Assembly: GCA_003116995.1 (NCBI GenBank)
Contig: BDSL01000043.1
Span: 682,001 to 746,000 of the forward strand
Origin: Yamagishiella unicocca
Lineage: Eukaryota > Chlorophyta > Chlorophyceae > Chlamydomonadales > Volvocaceae
Direction of reading: 5' to 3'
Length of the DNA: 64,000 nt
This document shows, one piece after another, positions 11,701 through 24,500 of the stretch (the first letter of the stretch is position 1; each line of letters begins with the position of its first letter). The notes under the pieces were generated by a model, which saw only the letters and a program-made list of their open reading frames with translations, did no database searches and had not been told where the DNA came from. Position numbers and translations under genes: made by a program.

Positions 11701-13649
11701 ATGTCTTCACCAGCAACACAGCCAAAACTGCAACCGCGACCCTAACCGAAACCGTAAACGTAACCCAGCGACATACCACTGCTCCGACAGGTTGATGCTA
11801 GTGGCGGCGGTGTTGCCGCCGGTGGCTACCGCGGCCTCGGCAGCGCCTGCGGCGGCGAAGGCGACGCAGGAGCCGCAGCCGCCCTGGTCCTTAACGGGGC
11901 TGATGAAGTTGAAGGCGCCATTGATGCGCGAGTCCCACGCGGGGAACGTCATGGCGGACACGACGCTCGCCAGGCTGTAGCTACCGGTGGTGTCACTGGA
12001 CTGAGCCAGAGGGGTCTGGGGGGCCATGGAGCAGCGGGGGATGGGGTGTTTGGGGGCTTTCGGGAAGGGGCGGGACGGGGCGGGGTGGGGTTGCGAGTGG
12101 ATGTGCGTGCAGAGGGGAGCCGCCGTATGGGCCTTCCGAGACATGTACGGAATCAGCACCACATGTATGCAGGGTGATACGGGCTGTGCGAAGCGGGTAC
12201 GGCGCGCGTACTGTGTACGACATACCTGCGTCGCGGTGAAGGCGGCGGCCAGGTCGGAGCTGGACAGGCCCAGTGCGTTCAGCGGCGGGCTGAGTCTCAT
12301 CTCCTTGAGCTTCTTGGAGACCTGCAGCCGTGCGTTCGAGGGTTGGTTAGGGGTTCGTTATTCCGGTATCCGGCTCAGGAAGGGGCGGTGACACCGAGCG
12401 AGGACCAGTTGGCGACAGTTGCTGGGACTGAGACGGCAGAAACCTCCAAACTTGCGATGTCACGGTGGGTTTAGCTGCCAGCGTGCCAATCCGCACACGC
12501 CCGTTGCAGATGTCTGCTGGCCGCCCCCCCCCCGCTGGTGGCATGCATCTCAAAACGTCCGTCCTAAACAGTTTTTTCTGGTGTCCACGGGTCTTCTTCG
12601 AAACCCCCGCTGGTGGCGCTGCTGACGCTCCATTACGGCCCCTCCCCACGTTGGGCAATAACCGGTCCTTTTTCGACCCACCCACCCACCTTGGCAGCAG
12701 CAGCCGAGGCGGCCTGCATGTTGAGCAGCTTCTTCGCGCCTTCCGCACGAAGCGTGTTAACGTCGACGCCGTCCTGGGCACAAATGGGGAGAGGGCGGCA
12801 GGGCGAGAGTTGGGTGCACGTACCACTGCTCCTGAGGAGTTGGGTGCGTGACTAGGGAGTCACGGGCAGTCGGAAGCAGAAGCGGACAAGGCAGGGGCCT
12901 TGCGGAGTTCGCAGAGCGGCTCACCGGCAGAGTCAAGCCTGAAATCGAGCGGCTGGCGATGTAGATGCCGTCGCACGTCTGGGTATCAGACGCGCTGCCG
13001 TCAAGAACAGAGAACAGGGGTGCCATGGGCACAATCTTGAGGGAGCCAGTTGCGGTGAAGGCGTTGCAGCGAGGTGTGTCGTCGCAAGTGGCAGCCATGG
13101 CAGCGGCGGTGCCGGATGCCACGGTAGGGAGCGTGAAGGCGCCAACGACTTCTTGGAGCCGGTAGAACACGTAGCCGTTCACGGATGGGCAGTCTGCGTG
13201 GGTCGGTGGCGAGGAAAGGGCTTAACTTTGGGGGGTGAGAAACCGAGGGTCGGTTAGAAACGAAACGCGAAGTTGTTAGCTTGGTTTCTGACGGGCTCTC
13301 ATCTCAAACCTGAGCATGATGGTATGGGTGTCATAATTTCAGACCAAGGCATCGCCGCGGTCAGCAGAAGCAGAGCGTGCGTGCGATTGACGATTCTGCG
13401 TGCGTACCGGTAGTTGGACATAAGAATCAGGACAACGTTTCATCCTTGACCCTCTATGCTAAGACACTGAAGCGTCAATTTGAAGGGCTAATGGCTGTGA
13501 CAAGAAACCACCGGTCGTCAAAGTCGCTGCTGCAGCCCGTGCCGGATAGTACAATCGGCGGGCACGGACCTACCTTGCCCAGTAGCCAGGTGCATAGAGC
13601 AGATGGATGCGAAGAGCAGTAGTAGAACTCTGTTTGGACTTGACATCAT
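8761..13649 (-). CDS. Secreted papain-family (C1A) cysteine protease with Cys-rich modules
   Basis: Exons in transcript order: 13649-13574, 13193-12925, 12773-12690, 12321-12226, 12015-11777, 11454-11250, 10996-10911, 10625-10551, 10325-9346, 9137-8761; 2487 nt, 828 residues, all phases close. Residues 1-25 form a signal peptide (hydrophobic VLLLLFASICSM). Residues 26-115 are a Cys-containing N-terminal region; the propeptide follows. The catalytic set is Gln219 and Cys225 in DQGGCGSCVAF, His366 in AGYHQVLTVGYN, and Asn384 in WIVKNSWGTGWG. The residue after the catalytic Cys is Val rather than the usual Trp. A (SPPSPKPP)-type linker follows, as in algal extracellular matrix proteins, then seven modules of the form CGDGVCSADETCETCPVDCG, the last one split by the final intron. 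The tail is Asn-Gly repeats encoded by a hexanucleotide array. It is likely secreted or wall-associated; substrate unknown. Confidence 0.88.
8870..9035. repeat. Coding hexanucleotide microsatellite (CGTTGC/CGTTAC)
   Basis: Imperfect 6 bp repeats, GCCGTT and ACCGTT on the plus strand, lie wholly inside the last protease exon. Read on the minus strand they encode alternating Asn-Gly with a few Asp, Ile, Glu, Thr and Lys substitutions. The frame stays open through the array to the TAG at 8761-8763. Confidence 0.85.
10780..10848. repeat. 13-bp intronic tandem repeat
   Basis: Five copies of a 13 bp unit (core CCCAGCGATGGCA, CAGCGAT at 10784, 10797, 10810, 10823, 10836) lie in the protease intron between 10626 and 10910. 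Confidence 0.85.
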
Positions 13650-16600
13650 GTTGTTGGAGCTCCGCTTCTGTCCGTCGGTAAAAGGCCGCAGGATGGGCAT
13701 GTTACAGATGGCGCCAGGCGAGCTGGCGCGATGAGAAGTCACCAGCCTTTTACACCAGCTTGTTAACAACACTGATTGAGGCACGATACACTACTCACCA
13801 CCATGCGCGAAGCCAAGCGGCGGCCGAACGCGGGGATGTCCCGTTACGTAAGCACCTTGAAGTAAGCACCTTGATGTCTTGCCCAATGGTTATAAGATTT
13901 GTGTAGATTCGATAGGATTAACTCTGCATTTAGGTTTAATGACGAAGCAGGTCATGTAGTGCATACTATGGGTACCTAGCATGCTTATATATTCAACACG
14001 GTTGTACGAAATCACTTCGGCTCCAACTTTCGCAAGCGCAAGTACCGCATCAGCTTCAAGGACGATACCCAATCACGAGGATATTGGATAACACTCCGAA
14101 TCTGTGTAAGCCTGGAGCATTGGCGTCGCGTGCTCGCGTCTCTACGCAGTACCTGCTTTGTCATCCGTACGCCCTCCATTTACTGTGCCAAAGCTAGCTG
14201 TATGCATTCCATTTGACAAATATATATAACAGTCGTGTGATGAATGTCAATTTTACCTGCATGAAAGCAGGCGGAATTAGTAATCTGAACCACCTGACAG
14301 TAGCGGATACTCTTAAATCCTGATTACATCACGTCTTCACATGGTACCGATATGTGGGTGAAAACATGACGTCATAGACCCGCAACACATACTCATGATC
14401 TTGGAATCATTGGCTTGGACTGTCGCTCTGGGGTGACCCACGGCAGACCCAGGTTTATTCTTACCGAAGCCAATTGCACACACATCCATAATTTTTAAAA
14501 AATATTTCTAATATTCTGTAGCCAAATCGTAAGGCAAACAAATATTTGTGTCGCCCTCCCGACATGATTTCGAGGTTTTCCTGTGCACTTTCCGGCGTCG
14601 GCTGGGCTCCCAGGTGGTGAGGCCACGGTCAGTGGCCCCCCTTTTTGTCCTGGTTCGCCCGGGCTTGATGACACTGCAACATCTGATTATTACGATTACG
14701 TTACGAAAGTTGGGACGCGGGTCCCTCCGCCCAGTGCGCCGAGCAATCCACCCCACCAGCCATTGAAAAGCTAATAACCGCCTGTAAATGTTGCTGCGAT
14801 TGTCGGTAGCGTGTGATCTCGGCGCTTGCCAATCGCGACGCTAAACGAAGGGAGTGCTTGTGCGGGAACCTTGAGGGCAGTCTGCTTAGTGGACCGTGTG
14901 GCAACCTTCCCGCAACGAACACATACCAGGAGGACGTATTTGCCCTGCGCCTCGCGCGGACTGGGACAGCCACAGGCAGCAATACAATACAGCTAGTGTG
15001 CAAAGTGCAGCATCTGTTGTTGGCGCTGGGCAGAAAAACGCCCTGGGTCTGCCAGGGGTCTGCCTGGTGAAGGGAATGCCACGTGGCGGAAGGCGACTGA
15101 CAGTGATCTTGTCGCGAAACTCATAGACCCTAACATAGTCACACAAATATTGTTCCCCAGTATGCTGGGCGAGAGTCCGGTGCGACCGTTCCCCACACCT
15201 GCCCGGCCACCCCCTAGCTGGCCAATGGCTGACCGTCCCAGTGGATGACCACGTTCCAGACAGCCACACAATTTGAGTGGAACCCTGATGGGTGCCGCTA
15301 GGGTGCGAGTGACCGCTAGCGTATGACCTTCAACGTACGCCACGGCCCCAGCAATGAAGCCAACGCTACGTTGAAGGGGGAGCTAGCACTCGATTGATAC
15401 GTTAGAACGATTACTACTACGTTGAGAGAGGACATTCGATTGAAGTCGAAAACGCTTTCGGGCCCATTGAGGAAGCATGGATGTCTGGGTGCGGAGCGGT
15501 TTCTGGGCAGTAGTTATCTGCGTTCGTTGTCGCAAGGTCTGCGACGGCAGGTAGGTTAGGGCCGTTGGCGCACGTCGCGTGAGGCCATACGAGGGCGACA
15601 TTTGCTGCGCCCGCGGATGCGCAGCCGCCACAATCCGCAACCAACCACGGGCTGTGTACGTGCCCTTGGACCTGCCGCTTGGGTTGCGCCCTCCTGCGAC
15701 CAGCCTTCGTAACCAGCTACGCGGCAAGCAGGTGGAGGAAGCTCAGCAGTTCACATCCATTTCTTAGTCATCCAAACGTTTCTTTTTTTCGCCAGACTTG
15801 CAAGTGACCATAGAATGAGTAAGGAACTATCCCAGATAAAACCGCATGCATGTGCAGGGACGCGTGCGAGACGAATTGAGCGGGTTTCCCAGGTTCGGTC
15901 GCCCGCGGCTCCGGCAGTACAACCGTGCGGCAGGCTGCATATGCTGGACGGGACAATGGCCTTGTGACATGACACCAAAGGAACGGTCCTAGAGGAAATG
16001 GGCATGCACAATGGTACGCAACGTTGGCGCGAATTGATGTATGCCATGCCACGCACCGCACCGCGCGGCTCACGTATGATACGATGCGCAGCGGTGTCAC
16101 ATGATGGTAGGATTGATTGATTGAGCAGCCACTGAACGCATGGCTTATCAGCTGTATGCCAACATGCTGCTGGCTCGAGTGCCGCTTTGGGACCTTAGCG
16201 GTATGGAGGCCACCAGGAGAGGTAGCAGGTAGGGAGCCTAAAGCGGCCGCTCAACCTCGTTAGTTTCGTTGGCATACCTGCCACCCGTTTTGGATACGAA
16301 TACCGTTAGTGCTCCTACGTGAGTTTTCTTTTGTTCCCCTGTTCGGTTGGGGGTTGATTGCCCGCTGGGGGTCTTCTTGGGGTATCAGGCGGCTGGGCTT
16401 CTTGGGACGCTCTGCTTGTTGTAACGGTTACAGTGGGTTCCAGACCAAGAGGTAGAACCATCGGGCGCATCGCCTGACACTGAACAAGACGGAGGAAACA
16501 AAAACCGACATGCACCGAAACAAAGGCAAACCACCTGAACACCAAATTGAGAGGCCGTGGGTATACAGAGCAGCAGCAGGGGAAATTTGCACTAGAGGCT

Positions 16601-18533
16601 CCCCTATCAGGAACTGGCCACCAACCAACCTAGCAGCCCAGCACCCGACGAACCAGTGAAGCGCCGCGCTGTTGTCTCTAGGTATGCTTGCCTAAAATGG
16701 CTTAATGCTGATAGTTAAGGGAGCCCTCATGAGCTGAACGCTCGTTAGTAGTAATAACTGAATTAGTGGGCCCGCCCTAGACCAGAAGGTCGAGCCATCG
16801 GGCGCATCGCCTGCCGTGACACTGAACCGACCGCAGTTCAAGCAGCCCCTCGATCAGAGTATTTAGCAGAGCGCCTCAAAAAATCGAACAGAAGCCTCGC
16901 TCCCACCTGAGACCCGTCGTTACTGCTGTTTGTCTTCTGGGCCCTTGTTCGAATTTTCTGGTGGTTTACTATAGCTCGGCCGGGTTGGTCCTTGCACACC
17001 GATACGTACCGTAACGGATACCATCAAACGGGGCAGTACGCTCACGATGCGCCGATCTTTCTTGACTGGGCCGAAAAGCAAGGTGTCGGGGGGCACTTTC
17101 TAGTTGCTGGCTGTCTTCGTCTTAAGATGCTAAGTAACCCGGCTCGGAATGGGCCGGGAAAGCGAAACGCCGGGCATGACCCCACGGTATTACGTTTTAC
17201 GCAGTCAGACGTTACCTGGAACGTGAGTTTCCCTGCTGCCTCCAACCCACTCGCTGATTAGCTAGGAGGCGTGCAAGGTGCAACGTGCTGATGATGATTC
17301 TGCGTCGTCGTCCGACTGTACGACAACGCAATCAATGGGACGGGCCTGCTGCCGCAGCTCGGCCCTTGCTTGCCTTCCTCTCACCGAAACCCCCCGCCCC
17401 CCGTTTTAAATACGGCTTACGCCAATAACGACCAGGCCTGCTCCCCGGTACCATCACCACCGGACCTCACGCTCTTCCTTTTGCCTCCTCCAGTGGCCGG
17501 CGATCTGCCCGATGGCTCTCGATCCGGAAATCACATCACAGCGAAATGGTGTTGGTCGGTCTACTACTACTGCTGCTGCTATGCTGCCGATGGTTCTGCC
17601 TTTTGGTCTGGAACCACTGCAACAGTTACTACTGCTGCTGCTGCTACCACTCGTATCACCGGGCGCGACGTGCGACGGGTACGCTCGCAAACCATGGCGC
17701 CGGTCAACCGCTTAGCCCTGTGCACGCACCAACATAAAACGGCGTTAATGCGGATACGGCCAGCCACGATACCGCCGCTGTACCACGACTACTGCCCGCA
17801 GTCGCCGCCACTGGCGATTGTGGGTCCCTATCCGGCGCCGCAGCGGGGCCGCCGCCAGTCCCTGCGGCGCCCTGCCTGCCTCGCGGCATCGCCTCCCGCA
17901 GCGCTGACAACGCGTCCGCTGCTGGTATCGCGAAGGGCTGGGGTAGCCCACCGACACGTTAGGGCTCGGCCACCCAGACTACACGGCATGGCAACGCGTC
18001 AGGAAAGAATCATAAGAGCACAGCCGAGTCACAACCACTGATTGGTCCCACCATTGCGTCCTCCTAGCAGCCACACGCGCCACCGCCTCCTGGCTAAACC
18101 ATTCAGCTGCCGACGGGTATAGCTATGCAAAGTATTGGCCCCTGCCTCCCGCCCGGCACCCACAAGCAATGGCACCGCCGTCGACCAAGCCACTGAGCGC
18201 AAAGCAACTTGTACGGCGGCATGCACATCGGCATCGTCTCTTGAGGGTGCAGCGGCCCGACACGCTGGTGTCCGCAGCCTCCGAGCACATACAGCGCTGC
18301 CGACACCTCCTCCGAGCCGCATAATACAGGGCCGGCATCGCTTCCTCTGCCTGACATATAGCGGGGCAGCTGCTGTCGCCGCCCGCAGCTGCAGCAGCCT
18401 GCTGCCGTCAAGCCCGCGTAAGCTCCGTCTCCGAGCAACGACCCGCCGACAGCTGAAGGCACGTATTCCATCAATCGCAGAAAATGCAGCCAAGCAGGTG
18501 GTGGTGCCGGGCGGGCAGGGTGGGTGGGAGCCG
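13650..18533. other. Gene-poor intergenic stretch
   Basis: Noticeably less GC-rich than the flanking genes. I find only short open frames without splice-consistent partners or recognisable motifs. Parts of it (near 16297-16480, 16778-16826 and 17575-17625) carry fragments of dispersed repeats with a common core resembling CCAGACCAAGAGGTAGAACC. No RNA gene was recognised. Confidence 0.6.
16297..16435 (+). repeat. Dispersed repeat, copy 1
   Basis: Begins CGAATACCGTTAGTGCTC and contains CCCTGTTCGGTTGGGGG and a CAGGCGG segment in the same order as the reverse complement of 51360-51505. The two copies are diverged but clearly collinear, so this is an old dispersed element, probably non-autonomous; no coding capacity seen. 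Confidence 0.6.
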
Positions 18534-21500
18534 CTAGCAGCAAGCAGGGCTCCGTCCTGGAGCCAGATGACGACCTCTGCTTGTCTGAAGGTAGGGCCGG
18601 CAACTAGCTGCCAGGTAGCCAGCTGCTAGACGGCTCCGACGACACGGCAGGCAGCTCGAAGTAAGTGTCCCGGAGGGCATAGCGCATGACGAGCGGTTGT
18701 GGTAGCCTACGCCGTGCGTGCGTAATAAGTTAGCGCATGTTGTTGTATGTGCCTGCCTGCCGCACACGCATGTTGTAGTACGGGCCTGCCTGCCGCACAC
18801 GCATGTTGTCGTACGTGCGTGCCGCCCACACATGTCGTCGTACGTGCCTGCCGCACAGACATGTTGTCGCGCATGCCTGCTACGTACCGCATGCGCCTGT
18901 TGCCGTGCTGTGTAGGGCATCCAGGCTGTAGCAGGCGAGCAGCTAAAGGCTTCTCGAGATGCTGGGAGAGCGCTTTGCGGGCTTAGGTAGTGTTCGCAAG
19001 GGCCCAGCTCCGCTAGGAGGCCCTCGATGCGCATGTTGAGGCCCTCCACCTCGGACCGCAGAGCGGAGATCTCCGTACCACGCCGGTTGATCTCGGCCTG
19101 CAGGCTGCAGCTGCAGCGTGTCGCGTTGTTGCTTGGACTGCGGGGGGGGGGAGGGGGCGCGCGTGGATGGGATGGGGCGGGTGGGGGAGAGGAAACCCGT
19201 GTAGACGACATAGGGTTTACACGGCATAGGTTTACATGACATAGGATCTCCTCCTTGGCCTCACTGGCGGGGCGGGGGAGGAGGGGGGGAGGGGGAGGTG
19301 TGTATGGTAGGGCGGGGGAGGGCCAGGTGGGCCGCCAAAAAAAGACGCAACAACCGCCACCGCAGCCGCGATCCAGATCCCCCCACTAGGGCCTCTATGG
19401 TTAGATCTCCGCGCATAAGGCCCGGCCCGGCCCCTCCCCCATGTTCCCTCTTCTCTCCCCGCACACACACTCACTCGAGCTCTAGCTCCGTATTTTCCAG
19501 CCTCCGCAACATGGTATCCAGCTCCCCCTTGAGCTTCTCTCCGTCCTCCTTGGAGTTGGTCAGGGCCCGCTCCAGGGAGCCGATCTGGGGGGAGGCGGGG
19601 GGGGGGAGGCGGGGGGGTTTGAGGGAAGCCGATCTGGGGGGAGGCGGGGGGGGGGTAAGCGGGTAGGCGCAGAGGCCGCCACACAACCAATGCCGACGCA
19701 CGGTACCTCGCCCCATCCATACACACACCGGCCCCCAGCCCTTTCCCTTCCCTGGACTACCCGAAAAACGTGCCTTCCCTGGTGCGTACGGCACCCGCAC
19801 TTCCTCCCACTCGCCACTCGTACCGCCCCCCCCACCCTCACACCCACCCGCATTCCCCCTGCAAAAGGCCCGCGCCCCCACCCTCCCCCCCGGCCCCCAA
19901 GCAGTTGTATTCCCCCATGCAACTACTGTATCCTTTATAATTTTCCGCCAACCCCCACCCCCCACCCTCCGCGGTCTCCCTCGAACCCTCAGCGACCCCC
20001 CTCCGCGCCTCACGCCTCCGCCTCCTCACCATGGCCTTTTTGTTTTCGATGTCCAACAGCACCCCCGCCAGCGAGTTCTGCAGCTGGTCTGCCGCGTGTT
20101 TCGCCAGGTCGCTGGATGCCGCCAGCGCCGCCACCTTGTTGTTCTTGTGCTCGATCTTGCCCTCCAGGGTGCGGACCTGGCGCTCGGTCCTGAACAGGCT
20201 CCACTGCAGGTCGCCTGCCCGCTTGGAGGCGTCGAAGAACAATCGCTTGAAGTAGCCGCGGGCGGCGTCCTGGGAGGGCGGCGAGTGCACGCCGGGTGCA
20301 CGGCGTAGGAGGGGGGGGGGGAGTGGAGGAGGGGGAGGAGGAGGAGGGGGAGGAGGTGTACGACAAGCTAGGCTGTTGGTTGGTTGTGTGTGTTTACGAC
20401 ATTGAGACGGACAGGGATCCTGACGACCAAACACCGCAGGCGAGTGCACCATCAGCTGTGACCAACCACCGCAGCAGGTGCAGCTAGTACCGGCGACAAC
20501 AGCCTAGAGCGCAACCCCCCCTTCCCCCCCTCCTCCTCCCCCTTCCCCCCTATCCCCCCTCCTCCTCCCCCTTCCCCCCTATCCCCCCTCCTCCTCCTCC
20601 GCCGAGTCCTCGGGGTCTCCTCATAAACCCCCCACCCCTCCCCCCCCCGTCCCCAACCCTCGCCCCGCCCCCCACCGACGGGCTTTCTCGCATCCACGGG
20701 TCTTCCTCAACCCCCCCCTCCGCCCCCCCCCTGCCCCCCACCTGCGCTGCCGCCGCCTTGGCATACACCACCATAGCTCGCGACACCTCCGCCAGGCTGC
20801 TCCCCGCCACCGCCACCTCGCGCTCCAGCCGCTCCAGCTTCTGGTCTCGGAGCTGCAGGTCGGATTGAAGGACGCGCGCGGTGACGAGCAGCGTGTTTCG
20901 CTCCACCTGCGTGCCGTCTAGCTCCTTGCGGGTTGACTCCAGGGAGAGGGTGAGGTCCTCCACTTGGCGGTCCGCGGCCTTTTTGGAACTGGGGGCGGGA
21001 TTCGAGGGAGACCCGTGGATGCTCCAAAAAACCGTTTAGAACAGACGTTTTGAAATGCATGCTGGGTTGGGAATACTAAAGCCGAAGGTCGTAATATGAC
21101 CTTTGGCGGCTAAGCTAAAGCGGCTACGGCGAGACGACATGACTGGGGGCGGGGGGGGGGCACATGCGGTGGGGGGGGGGGTGCGAGGGGTTATAAAGGA
21201 TAATCCGCGAATCCACGGCCGACAAACCAAGGGCGAGGAAGGTGGTGGTGGTCCGGAGGAGGGGGGGGCAAGGGGGCACATGCGAGGGGGCCACATCACG
21301 TGAAGCCACCCGTGAGGACATGAGGAGGCACACCAGATGAGCCGCCTCACGCACAAATACCAACCAAGAACCGCACAGCCAAGGGACACGTCGGCTGGTA
21401 TTCAGTCGCGCACCCGCTTCCAACTCTCCAAGCCTCGCTCGCTCTCTGTCCCCCCCTCCCCTACGTTTTTATACATAATTTACACATAACACACACCTCG

Positions 21501-24500
21501 TGTCACAGGGTGTTCTCGCCACCCCACGCCCCCTTTCCCCCCAGCGCCAGCTATCCTATCCGTGTCGTGTAACCGGTCTTTATGGCCCCCCCCTTCCCCC
21601 CTGCTTACACCCGCAGCTTGGCCAGGGTGTCCTCCGAGCCCTTGAGCGCTCCCTGCGCCGCCCGCATGTCCGCCTCCACCTCCACCAGGGTCTTCTGGAG
21701 GACCAGGGCGGTGGTGCGGGTCTTGTCCAGCTCCACCTGGCAGGGTCAAGGCGGCCGCAGGAGGGGGGTAAAGAAAAGAACAGCAGGAGGGGGGGGTGCA
21801 GAAAAGAACAGCAGGAGGGGAGGGTAAAGAAAAGAACAGCAGGAGGGGAGGGTAAAGAAAAGAACAGCAGGAGGGGAGGGTAAAGAAAAGAACAGCAGGA
21901 GGGGAGGGTAAAGAAAAGAACAGCAGGAGGGGAGGGTACAGAAATGAACAGCAGGATGGGGGGTAAAGAAATGAACAGCAGGATGGGGGGTAAAGAAAAG
22001 AACAGCACCTACCGATACCAACACAGCCCTAGCTGCGGCGGTGACGGAATATGAACTCCCACGCCACCGGCGATAAACGTTCGTGTTCGCAGGATCAGTG
22101 TCCATGTCAGCTTCCCCTCCGAAACCACGCGGCCACCCCGGGTACCGCCATCCGCCCACCTGCAGCTCGTGTTCGTGGACCCTTGTTGCGCGCAGGGTGT
22201 CGCGCACTTCATAGAGGGAGCGGACTGTGTTGGTGTGCTCGGTCTGCGGGTGAAGAGGGGGGCCAGCGGTTGTGGTTGTGGTTGTCAAGGAAACCGGTTG
22301 GTGGTGGTATTTGTGGTTGTGCTTGCGGTTGTGGTTGTGGTTGGCAAAAAACCGGTTGGTGGTGGTTGTGGTGGTTGTGGAGATGTTTCGCGCGGCCCCA
22401 GCAACCCCCGCCACGTGTCGGGCACCACCTGCTCGCGCCACATGCCGTACAGCTGCTTCGTCATGTCGGAGATCAGGTCGGCGTACAGCACAGTCACCTC
22501 CGCCCGCGCGGGCGCGTCCAGGGAGGGCAGCAGCGGGTAGGCGCTGAAGCTGATGCCGGGGCCGCCGACGCTGACGGCACTTGGTCCGAAGCTACCGGCA
22601 AGGGTGCTCTCCGTGCCGCCGCCGCTGCCGCCGCCGCCGCCGCTGGCGTCGTCCGCGTTGGCGCCGCCGCTGCCGCTGAGCAAAGGCCCCATCCGCTCCG
22701 TCGGCTCGGCGGCGCCGCCGTCGGCAGGCGCCGCCGTCGGCTCTGCCTCCGGCGGCAGCGCCGCCTCCGGCGGCCCCCCCGGTTCGCTGCCGTGTCGTGC
22801 CGTGTTGACGCTCGCCTTGCTCGGCTCGGCGGCCAGTCCAGAGGACTCGGCAGCGAGGGTGGACGCAGCGCCGGCGGTGCGGAGGAGCAGCTCCAGGGAG
22901 GTCACCAGCTCGGGGTGGGGCTGCAGGGGGAACAGACCGGGTGACGGGGGGATTTCAATCCTAACCCAGCTGAAGGACAGCCTCTCTCTCACCACCACCA
23001 CCACCACCACCACAAACACTACCACCACAACCCGCGGTCCCGCCACACCCACAGTCACAGTCCCACACACCACCTCAGCACCACGGCGGCACGTACGCTC
23101 CGGAACCAGGCGCGTGCACGGTCACACCGCCGTACGAGCGCCGTACGAGCGCTATAACACACACGCGCCCTCCCTGGTCCTTACCTTGAGCCCCTTCTCC
23201 ATGGCTAGCGCCTCGTACACTCCGCGCACGTGTTCGACGATGCGCAGCGCCCGCTGCTCCGCGGCCGCTAGCTCCGAGGTGAGGTGGTCCCGCTGCACGA
23301 TAAGGTCCACCTGGGGGGAGAGGGGGAGGGGGGAGGAAATGTGTATTTGACACGCGAGTTTCAAGACCCGTTAACCTCGGCCGGGTTAAGCTCGGCTGGG
23401 TAGAGGAGCCCCAGCACCTGGATGGCAGTGCGGTACCCGGTTACGACGCTTGAGGGCGCTGCTGCCGATGTTCCTTATATTACCCACCTGCGCAACTGCC
23501 GCCTCGGATAGCTTAGCTGAGGCGCCGAACAGCTGAGCCTGCAGGCGCACCCTGAGTGGGGGAGGTGAGGGGGAGGGGCGGGAGGTGAGGGGGCCAGCGA
23601 GGAGGGTGGGAGGGGGGCGGGAGGGGAGGGGGCCAGCGGCAGAAATGGGGAAGCCTCCATCCGCGGCCTATGCTTTGGGGTGTCTATTTGCACGCCACAC
23701 GAACCAATAGGACCGCCACTCGCCAACTCCTGAAGCGACACCGAAGTCACCACCACCACCGCCCCCCTCCCCCACGGGTCTTCCCCCGGGTCTTCCTCCC
23801 CCACGGGTCTTCCTCGAAACCCCCACCATGTCCAGTCTACAACCCAAGTCCTCCCATATGCGGCCCAAATGACAATCTAAACTCGGCCAGTAGCTTATTT
23901 CTTTTCTCTACCACGCCCGCGGGCACGCGTTTGAGTGTACATGCCGGAGAATTTGGGTCGGCAGTCTGAAAGCTGTGGACGGGGCCCGTCGACCACCATT
24001 GGCCAGCTAGTTTCTGCCCTCCGTTTCCTATGTCGTGTAACCGGACCTTCTCGCCACCCTCCCCCCACCGCTCCAGGGGATTCACGGATTATTTGCCAAC
24101 CTCCTCCCCCCTCCCCCCCCCACGTACCTCTCCTCCACCTCGCTGACGTACTTGGTCACCGCAGCCTGGTGTGCCTGGCGCTCCCGCTCCAGAACCATCT
24201 GTACGGCGAGATCCACCGGCGCAGGCAGGTCACTCTTAACGCATCGCCCAGCGCGGGTCGGACTTCCTCCCTGATGACTCCGAAGGCCCCCACCCCTCCG
24301 GCAGTTCCCTCGTGACTTCATGACACATGTAATGCCCGTCACCCGTTTTCCCGTAACTCAACACACCACAATCCACCGTGTTGAGCAGCCTTCATGTTTC
24401 CGCAGCTTAGCGGCGAACCAGCACCCGCACCCGCACCCACACCCGCACCCGCACCAACACCCGCGCCCACACCCACACCCGCGACCCCACCACACACACA

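Noticed and set aside
18029..18603. Overlapping frames of 150-166 codons on both strands
   Set aside because: No splice partners, no motif, high Ala/Arg/Cys from composition alone.
24415..24500. Telomere-like C-rich hexamers
   Set aside because: The unit is ACCCGC/ACCCAC, not the CCCTAAAA expected for green algae, and it lies within an intron.
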